NCBI GenBank assembly: GCA_016873525.1
Contig: VGXD01000100.1
Coordinates: forward strand, 1 to 7,424
DNA: 7,424 nucleotides
Reading direction: 5' to 3'
DNA from: Nitrospira sp.
GTDB lineage: Bacteria > Nitrospirota > Nitrospiria > Nitrospirales > Nitrospiraceae
Under the pieces are notes generated by a model. That model was not told where the DNA came from. It saw nothing but the letters and a program-made list of their open reading frames with translations, and searched no databases. Below, one piece after another: positions 1 through 6,027 of the stretch. A program made the translations under genes and the position numbers. Each line of letters begins with the position of its first letter. Positions within the stretch are counted from its first letter, which is position 1.

Positions 1-152
1 GCATGCCGGCCGGATAACTCTGCGGCCAGCCGGTCCATGCGAGTGTGGTCTCTTGAGACGAGCAACAAGTCGTAGCCCTTCGCGGCCAGAGCCAGGGCAT
101 AGTGGGCGCCAATTCCTCTGGACGCGCCGGTAATCACCGCAAAGGGTCTCAC
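1..152 (-). CDS. SDR family NAD(P)-dependent oxidoreductase, N-terminal fragment cut by window edge
   Basis: Fifty codons are visible on the minus strand, running out of the window at position 1. The translation begins MRPFAVITGASRGIG and shows the classical SDR Rossmann start: a first beta strand (FAVITGAS), the glycine-rich TGxxxGIG cofactor loop at residues 8-15, helix A, then the second strand YDLLLVSRD at about 27-35. The Ser-Arg after that strand is the kind of basic position that often favours NADP(H) in this family; this is inference. The catalytic Ser-Tyr-Lys residues would lie outside the window, so the substrate and exact subfamily cannot be given. I chose GTG at 152-150 because a GGAG Shine-Dalgarno (159-162) sits six bases upstream. 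An in-frame TTG two codons earlier lies directly against that GGAG and is less likely. The gene is divergent from the acyl-CoA synthetase gene and has its own promoter at 213-242. Confidence 0.85.
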   Translation of the reverse strand, partial: MRPFAVITGASRGIGAHYALALAAKGYDLLLVSRDHTRMDRLAAELSGRH

Positions 153-212
153 GCGCAACTCCGCTCCGTCTGGGCCATGGTCTATCGGCGATGTTCTCGC
201 GCTGTCCGCTGG

Positions 213-242
213 ACAATAGTCCGGACCGGACTATCCGGTCAA
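213..242 (-). promoter_or_regulatory. sigma70-type promoter of the SDR gene
   Basis: On the minus strand, TTGACC (242-237) is followed by an 18-base spacer and TATTGT (218-213). They match the sigma70 -35 consensus at five of six positions and the -10 at four of six. Transcription would begin near position 206, giving a leader of about 55 bases before the GTG start at 152. The spacer is almost wholly occupied by the palindrome at 216-234, a placement typical of repressor-controlled promoters or of MerR-type promoters with a long spacer. The call rests on sequence match and position only. Confidence 0.55.
216..234. promoter_or_regulatory. Perfect 19-base palindrome, likely operator
   Basis: ATAGTCCGG and CCGGACTAT are exact inverted repeats separated by one A, a 9-1-9 palindrome. 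A second, overlapping inverted repeat (GACCGGA, three bases, TCCGGTC) spans 224-240. The element covers the spacer and touches the -10 of the SDR promoter. Size, symmetry and placement fit the operator of a dimeric helix-turn-helix regulator such as a TetR or MarR family protein. No regulator gene is visible in the window, so the protein is unknown. Confidence 0.6.
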
Positions 243-266
243 GTCGTGCGCCGGTTAAGTCGCGTG
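235..266. repeat. Tandem direct repeat, two 16-base units
   Basis: The units at 235-250 and 251-266 start CCGGTCAAGTCGTG and CCGGTTAAGTCGCG and match at 13 of 16 positions. The first copy contains the -35 of the SDR promoter. Such paired sites can bind an activator or an additional repressor dimer, but a chance or slippage duplication is equally possible. Confidence 0.45.
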
Positions 267-303
267 AGGCGCGGTTCTGCCCAGGCCGAGCCTCGACTGT
301 TAC

Positions 304-332
304 TTGACCCCTCTCCTTTCCTCCTCTATAAC
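304..332 (+). promoter_or_regulatory. sigma70-type promoter of the acyl-CoA synthetase gene
   Basis: TTGACC (304-309), a 17-base pyrimidine-rich spacer and TATAAC (327-332) match the sigma70 consensus at five of six positions in each hexamer with ideal spacing. Transcription would begin near 339, about 50 bases before the ATG at 391. The promoter also argues against translation starting at the in-frame TTG at 304, because that codon lies within the -35 element. Confidence 0.65.
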
Positions 333-390
333 CGATACCATCGAAGCTCATCGAAGACGCGCCGAAGCCCTTCACCCGATGCGGAGCACG

Positions 391-2580
391 ATGGCCCATC
401 CTCTCGACGCCCTCCTCCGTCCGCGAGCCATCGCGGTCATCGGCGCCTCGCGCAAACCCGACGCAATCGGCCGCATCGTCTTCGAACAACTCCGCTCCTT
501 CGGCTTTACCGGCCCCCTCTACCCCGTCAACCCCTCGGCCGAGGCCATCGGCGATGTCACGGCCTATCGACGGGTTGCCGACTGTCCCGGTCCGGTGGAC
601 TTGGCCGTCGTGGTCGTGCCCTACCGCCACGTCGAAGCGGTGGTGGAAGATTGCGAGCGGGCCGGCATCAAGGGGCTGGTGATCATCACGTCCGGCTTCA
701 AGGAAGTGGGGCCGGAAGGAGCCGAACGGGAGCGGCGGCTGCTGACCCTCGTCAAACGGGCCGGCATGAGGATGATCGGGCCCAACTGCCTGGGTATCCT
801 CAATACGGACCCGGCCATCAGCATGAACGCCTCTTTTGCGCCCATCACCCCCCCGCAGGGCCCGATCGGGGTCATCTCGCAGAGCGGGGCCCTCGGCCTG
901 ACGATCCTGGACATCGCCCGCTCACTGAATCTGGGCATTGCCATGTTCGTCAGCACCGGCAACAAGGCCGACATCTCCGGCAACGATCTGTTGGAGTATT
1001 GGGAGCAGGACCAGGCCATCCGCCTGATCCTGATGTACATCGAAAGCTTCGGCAATCCCGTCCGCTTCCGCGAGCTGGCCGGCCGCATCGGCAGGCAGAA
1101 GCCGATCATCGTGGTGAAGTCGGGGCGCACCGCGGCAGGCGCCAGGGCCGCCTCCTCCCATACCGGCGCCTTGGCCGGCGAAGACGCCCTCTTCGACGCC
1201 CTCTTGCACCAGTGCGGGGTGATCCGCGCCGAGACCGTCGAGGAATGGTTCGACTTCGCCCTGGCCTTCGCGCACCAGCCGCTCCCGCGCGGTCCCCGCG
1301 TGGCGATTCTGACCAATGCCGGAGGGCCCGGCATCATGTTGGCGGACGCCTGCGAGATGCTGGGACTTCAAGTGCCGCCCCTCTCGCCGGACACGCAAGC
1401 TTTCTTAAAGACTCTCCTGCCGGGCGAAGCCTCCACCGGCAACCCCGTGGACATGATCGCCTCGGCCAGGGAGGAGACCTTCAAACAGGCGCTGGAACGG
1501 ATTGCCTGCGATGAGAGCGTGGATGCCGTGATCGTCTGTTTCGTCCCCCCGATCATGGCCGATGCCATGAAGGTGGCGGCCCGCGTGGGCGAGGTCACGG
1601 AGCGACTCTTTCAATCCGGCCGGATGGCCAAACCGATCTTGGGCTGTTTCATGGGCGCCAGGGGCGTGGTTCGCAGGCCGGAGCGACAGCCGGCCGGAAC
1701 CCCACCGGTCGGGCAACTCACGCCGGTCGAGCTGGCCGTGGAAGAACTCCAGCGCTACCACATCCCTGCGTATGCCTTTCCTGAATCGGCCGCCCGGTCC
1801 CTGGCCGCCATGCTGCGCTACCGCACCTGGCGGGAGAAGCCGGCCGGACGGATCGTGGCCTTTCCTTCGCTGCGTCCTGCCGTTGAACCGGTCCTGGCCT
1901 CCGCGCGGCACACCCATCGCGAATGGCTGTCCGACGGCGAGATCGACCGCCTGCTGACGGCCTGCGACATTCCGAGGGTCCGATCCGTCTCGGCCAAGAC
2001 AAGCGGCGAGTTGCCTGATGCCGCCCGCGCAGTCGGCTATCCGATCGTCCTGAAGGTGGCCTCCCCTGCCATCCTTCACAAGGCGCGGATGGGGGGCGTG
2101 GTCGTGGACATCAGAAACGAGACGGAGTTAACCGAACAGCTCGACCGGCTTGAACTCCGTCTGGCCGATCAGGGGTTCCCCCCCGGCAGCTATGGATTCG
2201 TCGTGCAACCGATGGTTGCCGGCGGCCGCGAGGTCATCATGGGCATCAGCCGCGCCCCCAGGATCGGACCGGTGCTCATGTTCGGGCTGGGCGGTATCTT
2301 CGTTGAAACGTTGAAAGACGTCGTCTTCCGCATGGCGCCCATCACCGACCGTGAAGCGCTCGAGATGATCGCCGGTATTCGGGCCTATCCGATTCTCAAG
2401 GGGCTGCACGGACAGCCGTCTGTGGCCATGGAGGCGCTGCAAGATATCTTGTTGCGCCTGTCCCACTTGGCCATGGACATGCCGGAAATCCTCGAGCTGG
2501 ACATCAACCCTTTCCTGGCGTTTCCCGAAGCCGGGTCATGCGTCGCCGTCGATGCGCGAGCCAAGATTCTCCTCTCGTAA
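391..2580 (+). CDS. Fused alpha-beta NDP-forming acyl-CoA (acetyl-CoA) synthetase
   Basis: This 729-residue protein belongs to the acyl-CoA synthetase (NDP-forming) superfamily, which interconverts acyl-CoA, ADP and phosphate with the free acid, CoA and ATP. Domain order is a CoA-binding Rossmann domain (about 5-100, with AVIGAS at 15-20), a succinyl-CoA-synthetase-like flavodoxin domain pair (about 145-460), and a C-terminal ATP-grasp domain (about 500-729). His257 in SSHTGALAG corresponds to the phosphohistidine of the succinyl-CoA synthetase alpha subunit. His563 in ILHKARMGGV is the second conserved histidine of the beta part. The ATP-grasp domain also shows the glycine-rich FGLGGIFVE (631-639) and the metal-binding LDINP around Asp704. 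There is no GNAT acetyltransferase domain, so it is not a Pat-type protein acetyltransferase. I chose ATG at 391, with GGAG at 383-386 and the usual family start; ATG at 379 lacks a ribosome site. Substrate and preferred direction are unknown. Confidence 0.93.
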   Translation: MAHPLDALLRPRAIAVIGASRKPDAIGRIVFEQLRSFGFTGPLYPVNPSAEAIGDVTAYRRVADCPGPVDLAVVVVPYRHVEAVVEDCERAGIKGLVIITSGFKEVGPEGAERERRLLTLVKRAGMRMIGPNCLGILNTDPAISMNASFAPITPPQGPIGVISQSGALGLTILDIARSLNLGIAMFVSTGNKADISGNDLLEYWEQDQAIRLILMYIESFGNPVRFRELAGRIGRQKPIIVVKSGRTAAGARAASSHTGALAGEDALFDALLHQCGVIRAETVEEWFDFALAFAHQPLPRGPRVAILTNAGGPGIMLADACEMLGLQVPPLSPDTQAFLKTLLPGEASTGNPVDMIASAREETFKQALERIACDESVDAVIVCFVPPIMADAMKVAARVGEVTERLFQSGRMAKPILGCFMGARGVVRRPERQPAGTPPVGQLTPVELAVEELQRYHIPAYAFPESAARSLAAMLRYRTWREKPAGRIVAFPSLRPAVEPVLASARHTHREWLSDGEIDRLLTACDIPRVRSVSAKTSGELPDAARAVGYPIVLKVASPAILHKARMGGVVVDIRNETELTEQLDRLELRLADQGFPPGSYGFVVQPMVAGGREVIMGISRAPRIGPVLMFGLGGIFVETLKDVVFRMAPITDREALEMIAGIRAYPILKGLHGQPSVAMEALQDILLRLSHLAMDMPEILELDINPFLAFPEAGSCVAVDARAKILLS

Positions 2581-2582
2581 GT

Positions 2583-2616
2583 GCCGGCAGGGCGGCTCTT
2601 TTTTTCCGCTCTGCCG
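2583..2616 (+). terminator. Possible terminator hairpin after the acyl-CoA synthetase gene
   Basis: Just after the stop, an 11-base-pair stem with one G-U wobble pairs 2585-2595 with 2606-2616. Its ten-base loop is CTCTTTTTTT, so the T run lies in the loop rather than after the stem. A shorter alternative stem, GCCG (2583-2586) with CGGC (2593-2596), would put the T run (2599-2605) directly downstream in the classical intrinsic-terminator order. The two folds share bases and exclude each other. The region probably ends the upstream transcript, but the arrangement is not a textbook terminator. Confidence 0.45.
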
Positions 2617-2690
2617 TCGGGTTCGATTGACTTGCGCGAGGCCGTGATTACTTCATTCTTCACGTACCGGTATTGACGAGCCGAATCGAG

Positions 2691-2696
2691 AAGGAG
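2691..2696 (+). promoter_or_regulatory. Shine-Dalgarno AAGGAG fixing the clpB start
   Basis: AAGGAG lies six bases before the ATG at 2703. It decides in favour of that start over the in-frame TTG at 2673, which would add ten residues not typical of ClpB. Confidence 0.85.
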
Positions 2697-2702
2697 CCAG
2701 CC

Positions 2703-5306
2703 ATGGACATGAACCGCATGACGCTGAAATTGCAGGAGGCGCTCCAAGCCGCTTCGTCGCATGCCATGCGGCGGAGCCACCAGGGCATCGATGTGGAGCA
2801 CCTCCTCCTGGCCCTCTTGGAACAAGAAGGCGGCCTCACGTCGTCGTTGTGCGAACAGGCCGGCGTGGCTGTGGCCGCCCTGCGCAGCGCAGCGGAACAG
2901 GCCTTGACGAAGCTGCCCCAAGTCCAAGGGGCCGGCGCTGGGCCGGGCCAGGTCCATATCACCTCCCGCCTCTCGCAGATCCTTGCCTCGGCCGAGCAGG
3001 AAATGCAGGGGTTGAAAGACGAATACCTGAGCGTCGAACACGTGCTGCTGGCCATGGCCGGCGAGGGCGGCGTCTTCCGGCCTGTGGGGCTGACGCGCGA
3101 CCGGTTGCTGGCCGCGCTGCAACAAGTCCGTGGCAGCCAGCGTGTCACCACCCAGGACCCTGAAAGCACATACCAGGCGTTGGAGAAATACGGCCGCGAC
3201 CTCACGAAACTGGCCGGTCAAGGCAAGCTGGACCCGGTCGTGGGCCGGGACGAAGAAATCCGGCGCGTCATCCAGATCCTCTCCAGGCGCACGAAGAACA
3301 ACCCCGTCCTCATCGGCGAGCCCGGCGTCGGCAAGACCGCCATCGTGGAAGGCCTGGCCCAACGCATCATCAAGGGGGACGTGCCCGAAGGCCTGAAGCA
3401 AAAGCGGCTCATCGTGCTGGACATGGGCGCCCTGATCGCGGGGGCCAAGTATCGCGGCGAATTTGAAGAACGCTTGAAGGCCGTCCTCAAGGAAATCCAG
3501 TCGGCGCACGGCCAGGTCCTGATGTTCATCGACGAACTCCATACGGTGGTCGGCGCCGGGGCGGCCGAAGGGGCCATGGACGCGGCCAACCTCCTCAAGC
3601 CGATGTTGGCGCGCGGCGAGCTGCACTTGATCGGCGCCACGACCTTGGACGAATACCGCAAGCACATCGAAAAAGACGCGGCGCTGGAGCGACGGTTCCA
3701 ACCCGTCGTGGTGGATCAGCCCTCGGTCGAAGACACGATTTCGATCCTGCGCGGCCTGAAGGAACGCTACGAGGTCCACCACGGGGTGCGGATCAAGGAC
3801 GCCGCGCTCGTGGCTGCGGCCAAACTGTCGCACCGCTACATCGGCGACCGGTTCCTCCCCGACAAGGCCATCGACTTGGTGGACGAAGCGGCGGCGCGGC
3901 TGCGGACCGAGATCGACAGTCTGCCGGCCGAGATGGACGAGGTCTCCCGCAAGGTCATGCAGTTGGAAATCGAGCGGGAAGCGCTGCGCAAAGAGACCGA
4001 CCCCGGCAGCCGCGCGCGGTTGGAAACCTTGGAGGAAGAGCTGGCCGAGAAGAGCCGGGACCTGGCCGCGCTCAGAACGCGCTGGGAGGCCGAGAAGGCC
4101 TCGGTCGGCCGCCTGAGGAAAATCCGCAAGCACATCGAAGAAGCCAAGCACAACGTCGAGCGGGCCGAACGGGCCTACGATCTCAACCGCGTGGCCGAAC
4201 TGCGTTACGGAGAGCTGCCCCGGCTGGAGCGCGAGCTGGCCCTCGAACAACAGGACCTGGTCAAGAAACAGGGCGAAAGCCGCCTCCTCAAGGAGGAAGT
4301 GGACGAGGAGGACATCGCCCTCGTCGTCAGCCGCTGGACCGGCATTCCCGTCACCCGCCTGGTGGAAGGGGAAATGGAGAAATTGCTGCGGCTGCCCGAC
4401 TTGCTGCACCACCGCGTGGTCGGACAAGACGAAGCCGTGCTGGCGGTTTCCGATGCGGTCCTCCGCGCCCGTTCCGGCATCAAGGACCCCAACCGGCCCA
4501 TCGGCTCCTTCTTGTTTTTGGGCCCCACCGGAGTCGGGAAAACGGAGTTGGCCAGGGCCTTGGCGGCCACCCTGTTCGACGACGAGTCCAACATGGTCCG
4601 GATCGACATGTCGGAGTACATGGAAAAACACACCGTGGCCAGGCTGATCGGCGCCCCGCCCGGCTACATCGGCCATGAGGAAGGGGGCCAACTCACCGAA
4701 GCCGTCCGGCGGCGGCCCTTTTCGGTGATCCTCTTCGACGAGATCGAAAAGGCGCACCACGACGTCTTCAACGTCCTCCTGCAAGTGCTGGACGACGGCC
4801 GGCTGACCGACTCCAAGGGCCATACCGTGGACTTCAAGAACACGGTGTTGATCATGACCTCGAACATCGGCAGCCAGGACATCCTGGACGCGCAGCAACG
4901 CGGCGCGTCTTACGAAGAGGTGCGCAAACTGGTCCTCTCGGAATTGCGGGAGCACTTCCGTCCCGAGTTCTTGAATCGGGTGGACGAAACCGTCGTCTTC
5001 CACCCGCTCAAGCCGGAGCAACTGGAGAGAATCGTCGAGATTCAACTGGGGCGGTTGCGGGAGCGCCTGGCTGAGCGGCGCATCCCTCTGTCGCTCACAC
5101 CGGCGGCTGTGGCGAATCTGGCGACGCGGGGCTACGACCCGGTTTATGGCGCGCGGCCCCTCAAGCGGCTCATTCAGCAGGACATCGAGACGCCCTTGGC
5201 GCGGCTCCTGGTCAAGGGGGAGCTTCGGGATGGCGATACGGCCGTCGTCGATATCAAGGACGGCCGGATACTCATCGTCCCCACCGTCGAAGCCCAGGAT
5301 CCATAG
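2703..5306 (+). CDS. clpB: ATP-dependent disaggregase ClpB (Hsp100)
   Basis: This 867-residue cytoplasmic AAA+ chaperone works as a hexamer with DnaK/DnaJ/GrpE to pull polypeptides out of aggregates. It has the double Clp N-domain (about 1-145). NBD1 carries Walker A GEPGVGKT (205-212), Walker B ending Asp277-Glu278, pore-loop Tyr250 in KYRG and paired arginine fingers Arg330-Arg331. The M-domain coiled coil spans about 400-525. NBD2 carries Walker A GPTGVGKT (607-614), Walker B Asp679-Glu680, pore-loop Tyr655 in GYIG, arginine finger Arg759 and the GARPLKR sensor-2 motif. The long M-domain and the absence of a ClpP-binding IGF/L loop separate it from ClpA and ClpC. Length is close to the E. 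coli protein (857) and no key residue is missing. It stands alone, with no dnaK or grpE nearby, and I could not see a sigma32 or CIRCE element upstream. It converges on the gene at 5348 with a 41-base gap. Confidence 0.98.
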   Translation: MDMNRMTLKLQEALQAASSHAMRRSHQGIDVEHLLLALLEQEGGLTSSLCEQAGVAVAALRSAAEQALTKLPQVQGAGAGPGQVHITSRLSQILASAEQEMQGLKDEYLSVEHVLLAMAGEGGVFRPVGLTRDRLLAALQQVRGSQRVTTQDPESTYQALEKYGRDLTKLAGQGKLDPVVGRDEEIRRVIQILSRRTKNNPVLIGEPGVGKTAIVEGLAQRIIKGDVPEGLKQKRLIVLDMGALIAGAKYRGEFEERLKAVLKEIQSAHGQVLMFIDELHTVVGAGAAEGAMDAANLLKPMLARGELHLIGATTLDEYRKHIEKDAALERRFQPVVVDQPSVEDTISILRGLKERYEVHHGVRIKDAALVAAAKLSHRYIGDRFLPDKAIDLVDEAAARLRTEIDSLPAEMDEVSRKVMQLEIEREALRKETDPGSRARLETLEEELAEKSRDLAALRTRWEAEKASVGRLRKIRKHIEEAKHNVERAERAYDLNRVAELRYGELPRLERELALEQQDLVKKQGESRLLKEEVDEEDIALVVSRWTGIPVTRLVEGEMEKLLRLPDLLHHRVVGQDEAVLAVSDAVLRARSGIKDPNRPIGSFLFLGPTGVGKTELARALAATLFDDESNMVRIDMSEYMEKHTVARLIGAPPGYIGHEEGGQLTEAVRRRPFSVILFDEIEKAHHDVFNVLLQVLDDGRLTDSKGHTVDFKNTVLIMTSNIGSQDILDAQQRGASYEEVRKLVLSELREHFRPEFLNRVDETVVFHPLKPEQLERIVEIQLGRLRERLAERRIPLSLTPAAVANLATRGYDPVYGARPLKRLIQQDIETPLARLLVKGELRDGDTAVVDIKDGRILIVPTVEAQDP

Positions 5307-5331
5307 CCCAGGCCCAGGCGAGGGCTGTGCG

Positions 5332-5364
5332 CCCGATGGACGACGGGTTACCCGATGGCGACGG
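5332..5364. repeat. Short direct repeat at the 3' end of the 141-residue gene
   Basis: CCCGATGG-A-CGACGG (5332-5346) and CCCGATGGCGACGG (5351-5364) are the same 14 bases apart from one inserted A. The right copy encodes the last codons and the left copy lies just past the stop (5348-5350). This looks like a small slippage duplication in the convergent gap between clpB and this gene. Confidence 0.5.
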
Positions 5365-5773
5365 CTTTGCCTTGGACGTCGATGTCCTTCCCGCTCATCC
5401 GGTGCTTTTCGACGCGCCACTCGGTCAGCGAGGCTTCAAAGCGATGGCCCTTCATCGTCAGGAAAGCCCCCTGTTTGAAGACCACCCGGTCCGGCGCCTT
5501 GAACTCGACCTGGAGAGCCACCTTGCCGGTTTCGGTGTTTTTGAGCAGGAGGCCGGTAGCCGTTTTGGTGAGTTCATGCGCCCGCCGTTCGTTGAAGGCC
5601 AGCGAGTTTTCCACGATCTTGACCGCAACCCGTCCGACCTCGTCGAACAACACGCAGTTGACCAGGATCGGCCCTTGCGGATTTTTTAAGACCAAGGAGA
5701 TCTGCGGCACTCCCTCGATCTCCACGGTGCCGTTCGTATTGCGATACAGATTCGATCCGATCTCGATGTCCAT
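5348..5773 (-). CDS. Uncharacterised 141-residue soluble beta-rich protein
   Basis: I do not recognise a named family. The protein starts MDIEIGSNLYRNTNGTVEI and reads as alternating short beta strands and turns throughout (for example VPQISLVLKN, ILVNCVLFDEVGRVAVKIVEN, KVALQVEFKAPDRVVFKQGA). It has no signal peptide, no membrane segment, a single cysteine and no recognisable catalytic motif. A compact beta-sandwich or barrel is plausible by inference. The LFDExGxVxxxIxEN pattern resembles small hypothetical proteins I have seen in varied bacteria, but I cannot tie it to a function. ATG at 5773-5771 is preceded by the purine-rich GAGAGGAGAG Shine-Dalgarno region. It is the third gene of the comM set, 26 bases after the membrane-protein gene, and is probably cotranscribed with it. 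Coding is supported by the good ribosome site, intact length and operon position. Confidence 0.78.
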   Translation of the reverse strand: MDIEIGSNLYRNTNGTVEIEGVPQISLVLKNPQGPILVNCVLFDEVGRVAVKIVENSLAFNERRAHELTKTATGLLLKNTETGKVALQVEFKAPDRVVFKQGAFLTMKGHRFEASLTEWRVEKHRMSGKDIDVQGKAVAIG

Positions 5774-5785
5774 ACTCTCCTCTCG

Positions 5786-5802
5786 TGAAAAGCGTCTTTT
5801 CA
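5786..5802 (-). other. Intercistronic perfect hairpin overlapping a stop codon
   Basis: On the minus strand, TGAAAAG, the loop ACG and CTTTTCA form a perfect 7-3-7 hairpin. Its first three bases are the TGA stop of the 75-residue gene (5802-5800), and it ends about two bases before the purine-rich ribosome-binding region of the 141-residue gene. No T run follows, so it is not a standard terminator. It could tune expression of the last gene or mark an mRNA processing point; both are inference. Confidence 0.45.
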
Positions 5803-6027
5803 GGGCTTCTTAATACGCGCCAGAATCAGGGCCACGCAGCCGCCCAAGAGCCCGCCCCCTGCAATCGCCGTCGATAACTCCACCAGCTTGACCTCCCAGA
5901 GGGAGCCCTGGGCATGCATGACCTCGCGGATGCCTCCCTGGATCAGAATCACGGCCAAGGAGATGGCCGCTCCCACCACGAACCACCAGGCAAAGGTTTT
6001 AGCGGACTGATGGCGCTCCATTTTCAT
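5800..6027 (-). CDS. Small two-helix membrane protein, 75 residues, unknown function
   Basis: I do not recognise a family. A hydrophilic start (MKMERHQSAK) is followed by a hydrophobic helix at about 11-29 (TFAWWFVVGAAISLAVILI), a short charged loop at 30-48 and a second helix at about 50-70 with the packing-prone run AGGGLLGG, ending RIKKP. Basic residues at both ends predict N and C termini in the cytoplasm and the loop outside. The ATG (6027-6025) overlaps the comM stop as ATGA, with GGGGAG (6037-6032) four bases upstream, so translation is probably coupled to comM. The same frame stays open much further upstream inside comM, but that stretch is a shadow of comM and carries no start as good as this one. 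A holin-like, phage-shock-like or stress membrane peptide are alternatives with no direct support. Confidence 0.75.
   Translation of the reverse strand: MKMERHQSAKTFAWWFVVGAAISLAVILIQGGIREVMHAQGSLWEVKLVELSTAIAGGGLLGGCVALILARIKKP

Noticed and set aside
304..390. N-terminal extension of the acyl-CoA synthetase from TTG 304 or ATG 379
   Set aside because: TTG 304 lies in the -35 element of a strong promoter, and neither codon has a good ribosome site. The family homology begins at the ATG at 391.
102..1514. A 470-codon plus-strand open frame over the acyl-CoA synthetase gene
   Set aside because: The translation is dominated by Arg, Gly, Pro and His with no domain. It overlaps a well-supported gene in another frame and crosses both divergent promoters.
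2627..2655. sigma70 promoter for clpB using TTGACT at 2627-2632
   Set aside because: At spacings of 16-18 bases the best -10 candidates match at only two or three of six positions.
5305..5347. Possible bidirectional terminator between the convergent clpB and 141-residue genes
   Set aside because: Only a five-pair stem with a 12-base loop (AGCCC with GGGCT) and no T run on either strand is present, too weak to call.
2385..5420. A 1011-codon open frame on the minus strand opposite clpB
   Set aside because: It lies antisense to a fully convincing ClpB. Its translation is low-complexity and rich in Arg, Gln, Asp, His and Phe-Leu, typical of the complement of GC-rich codons, and it has no family motif. 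The length comes from codon bias in clpB.
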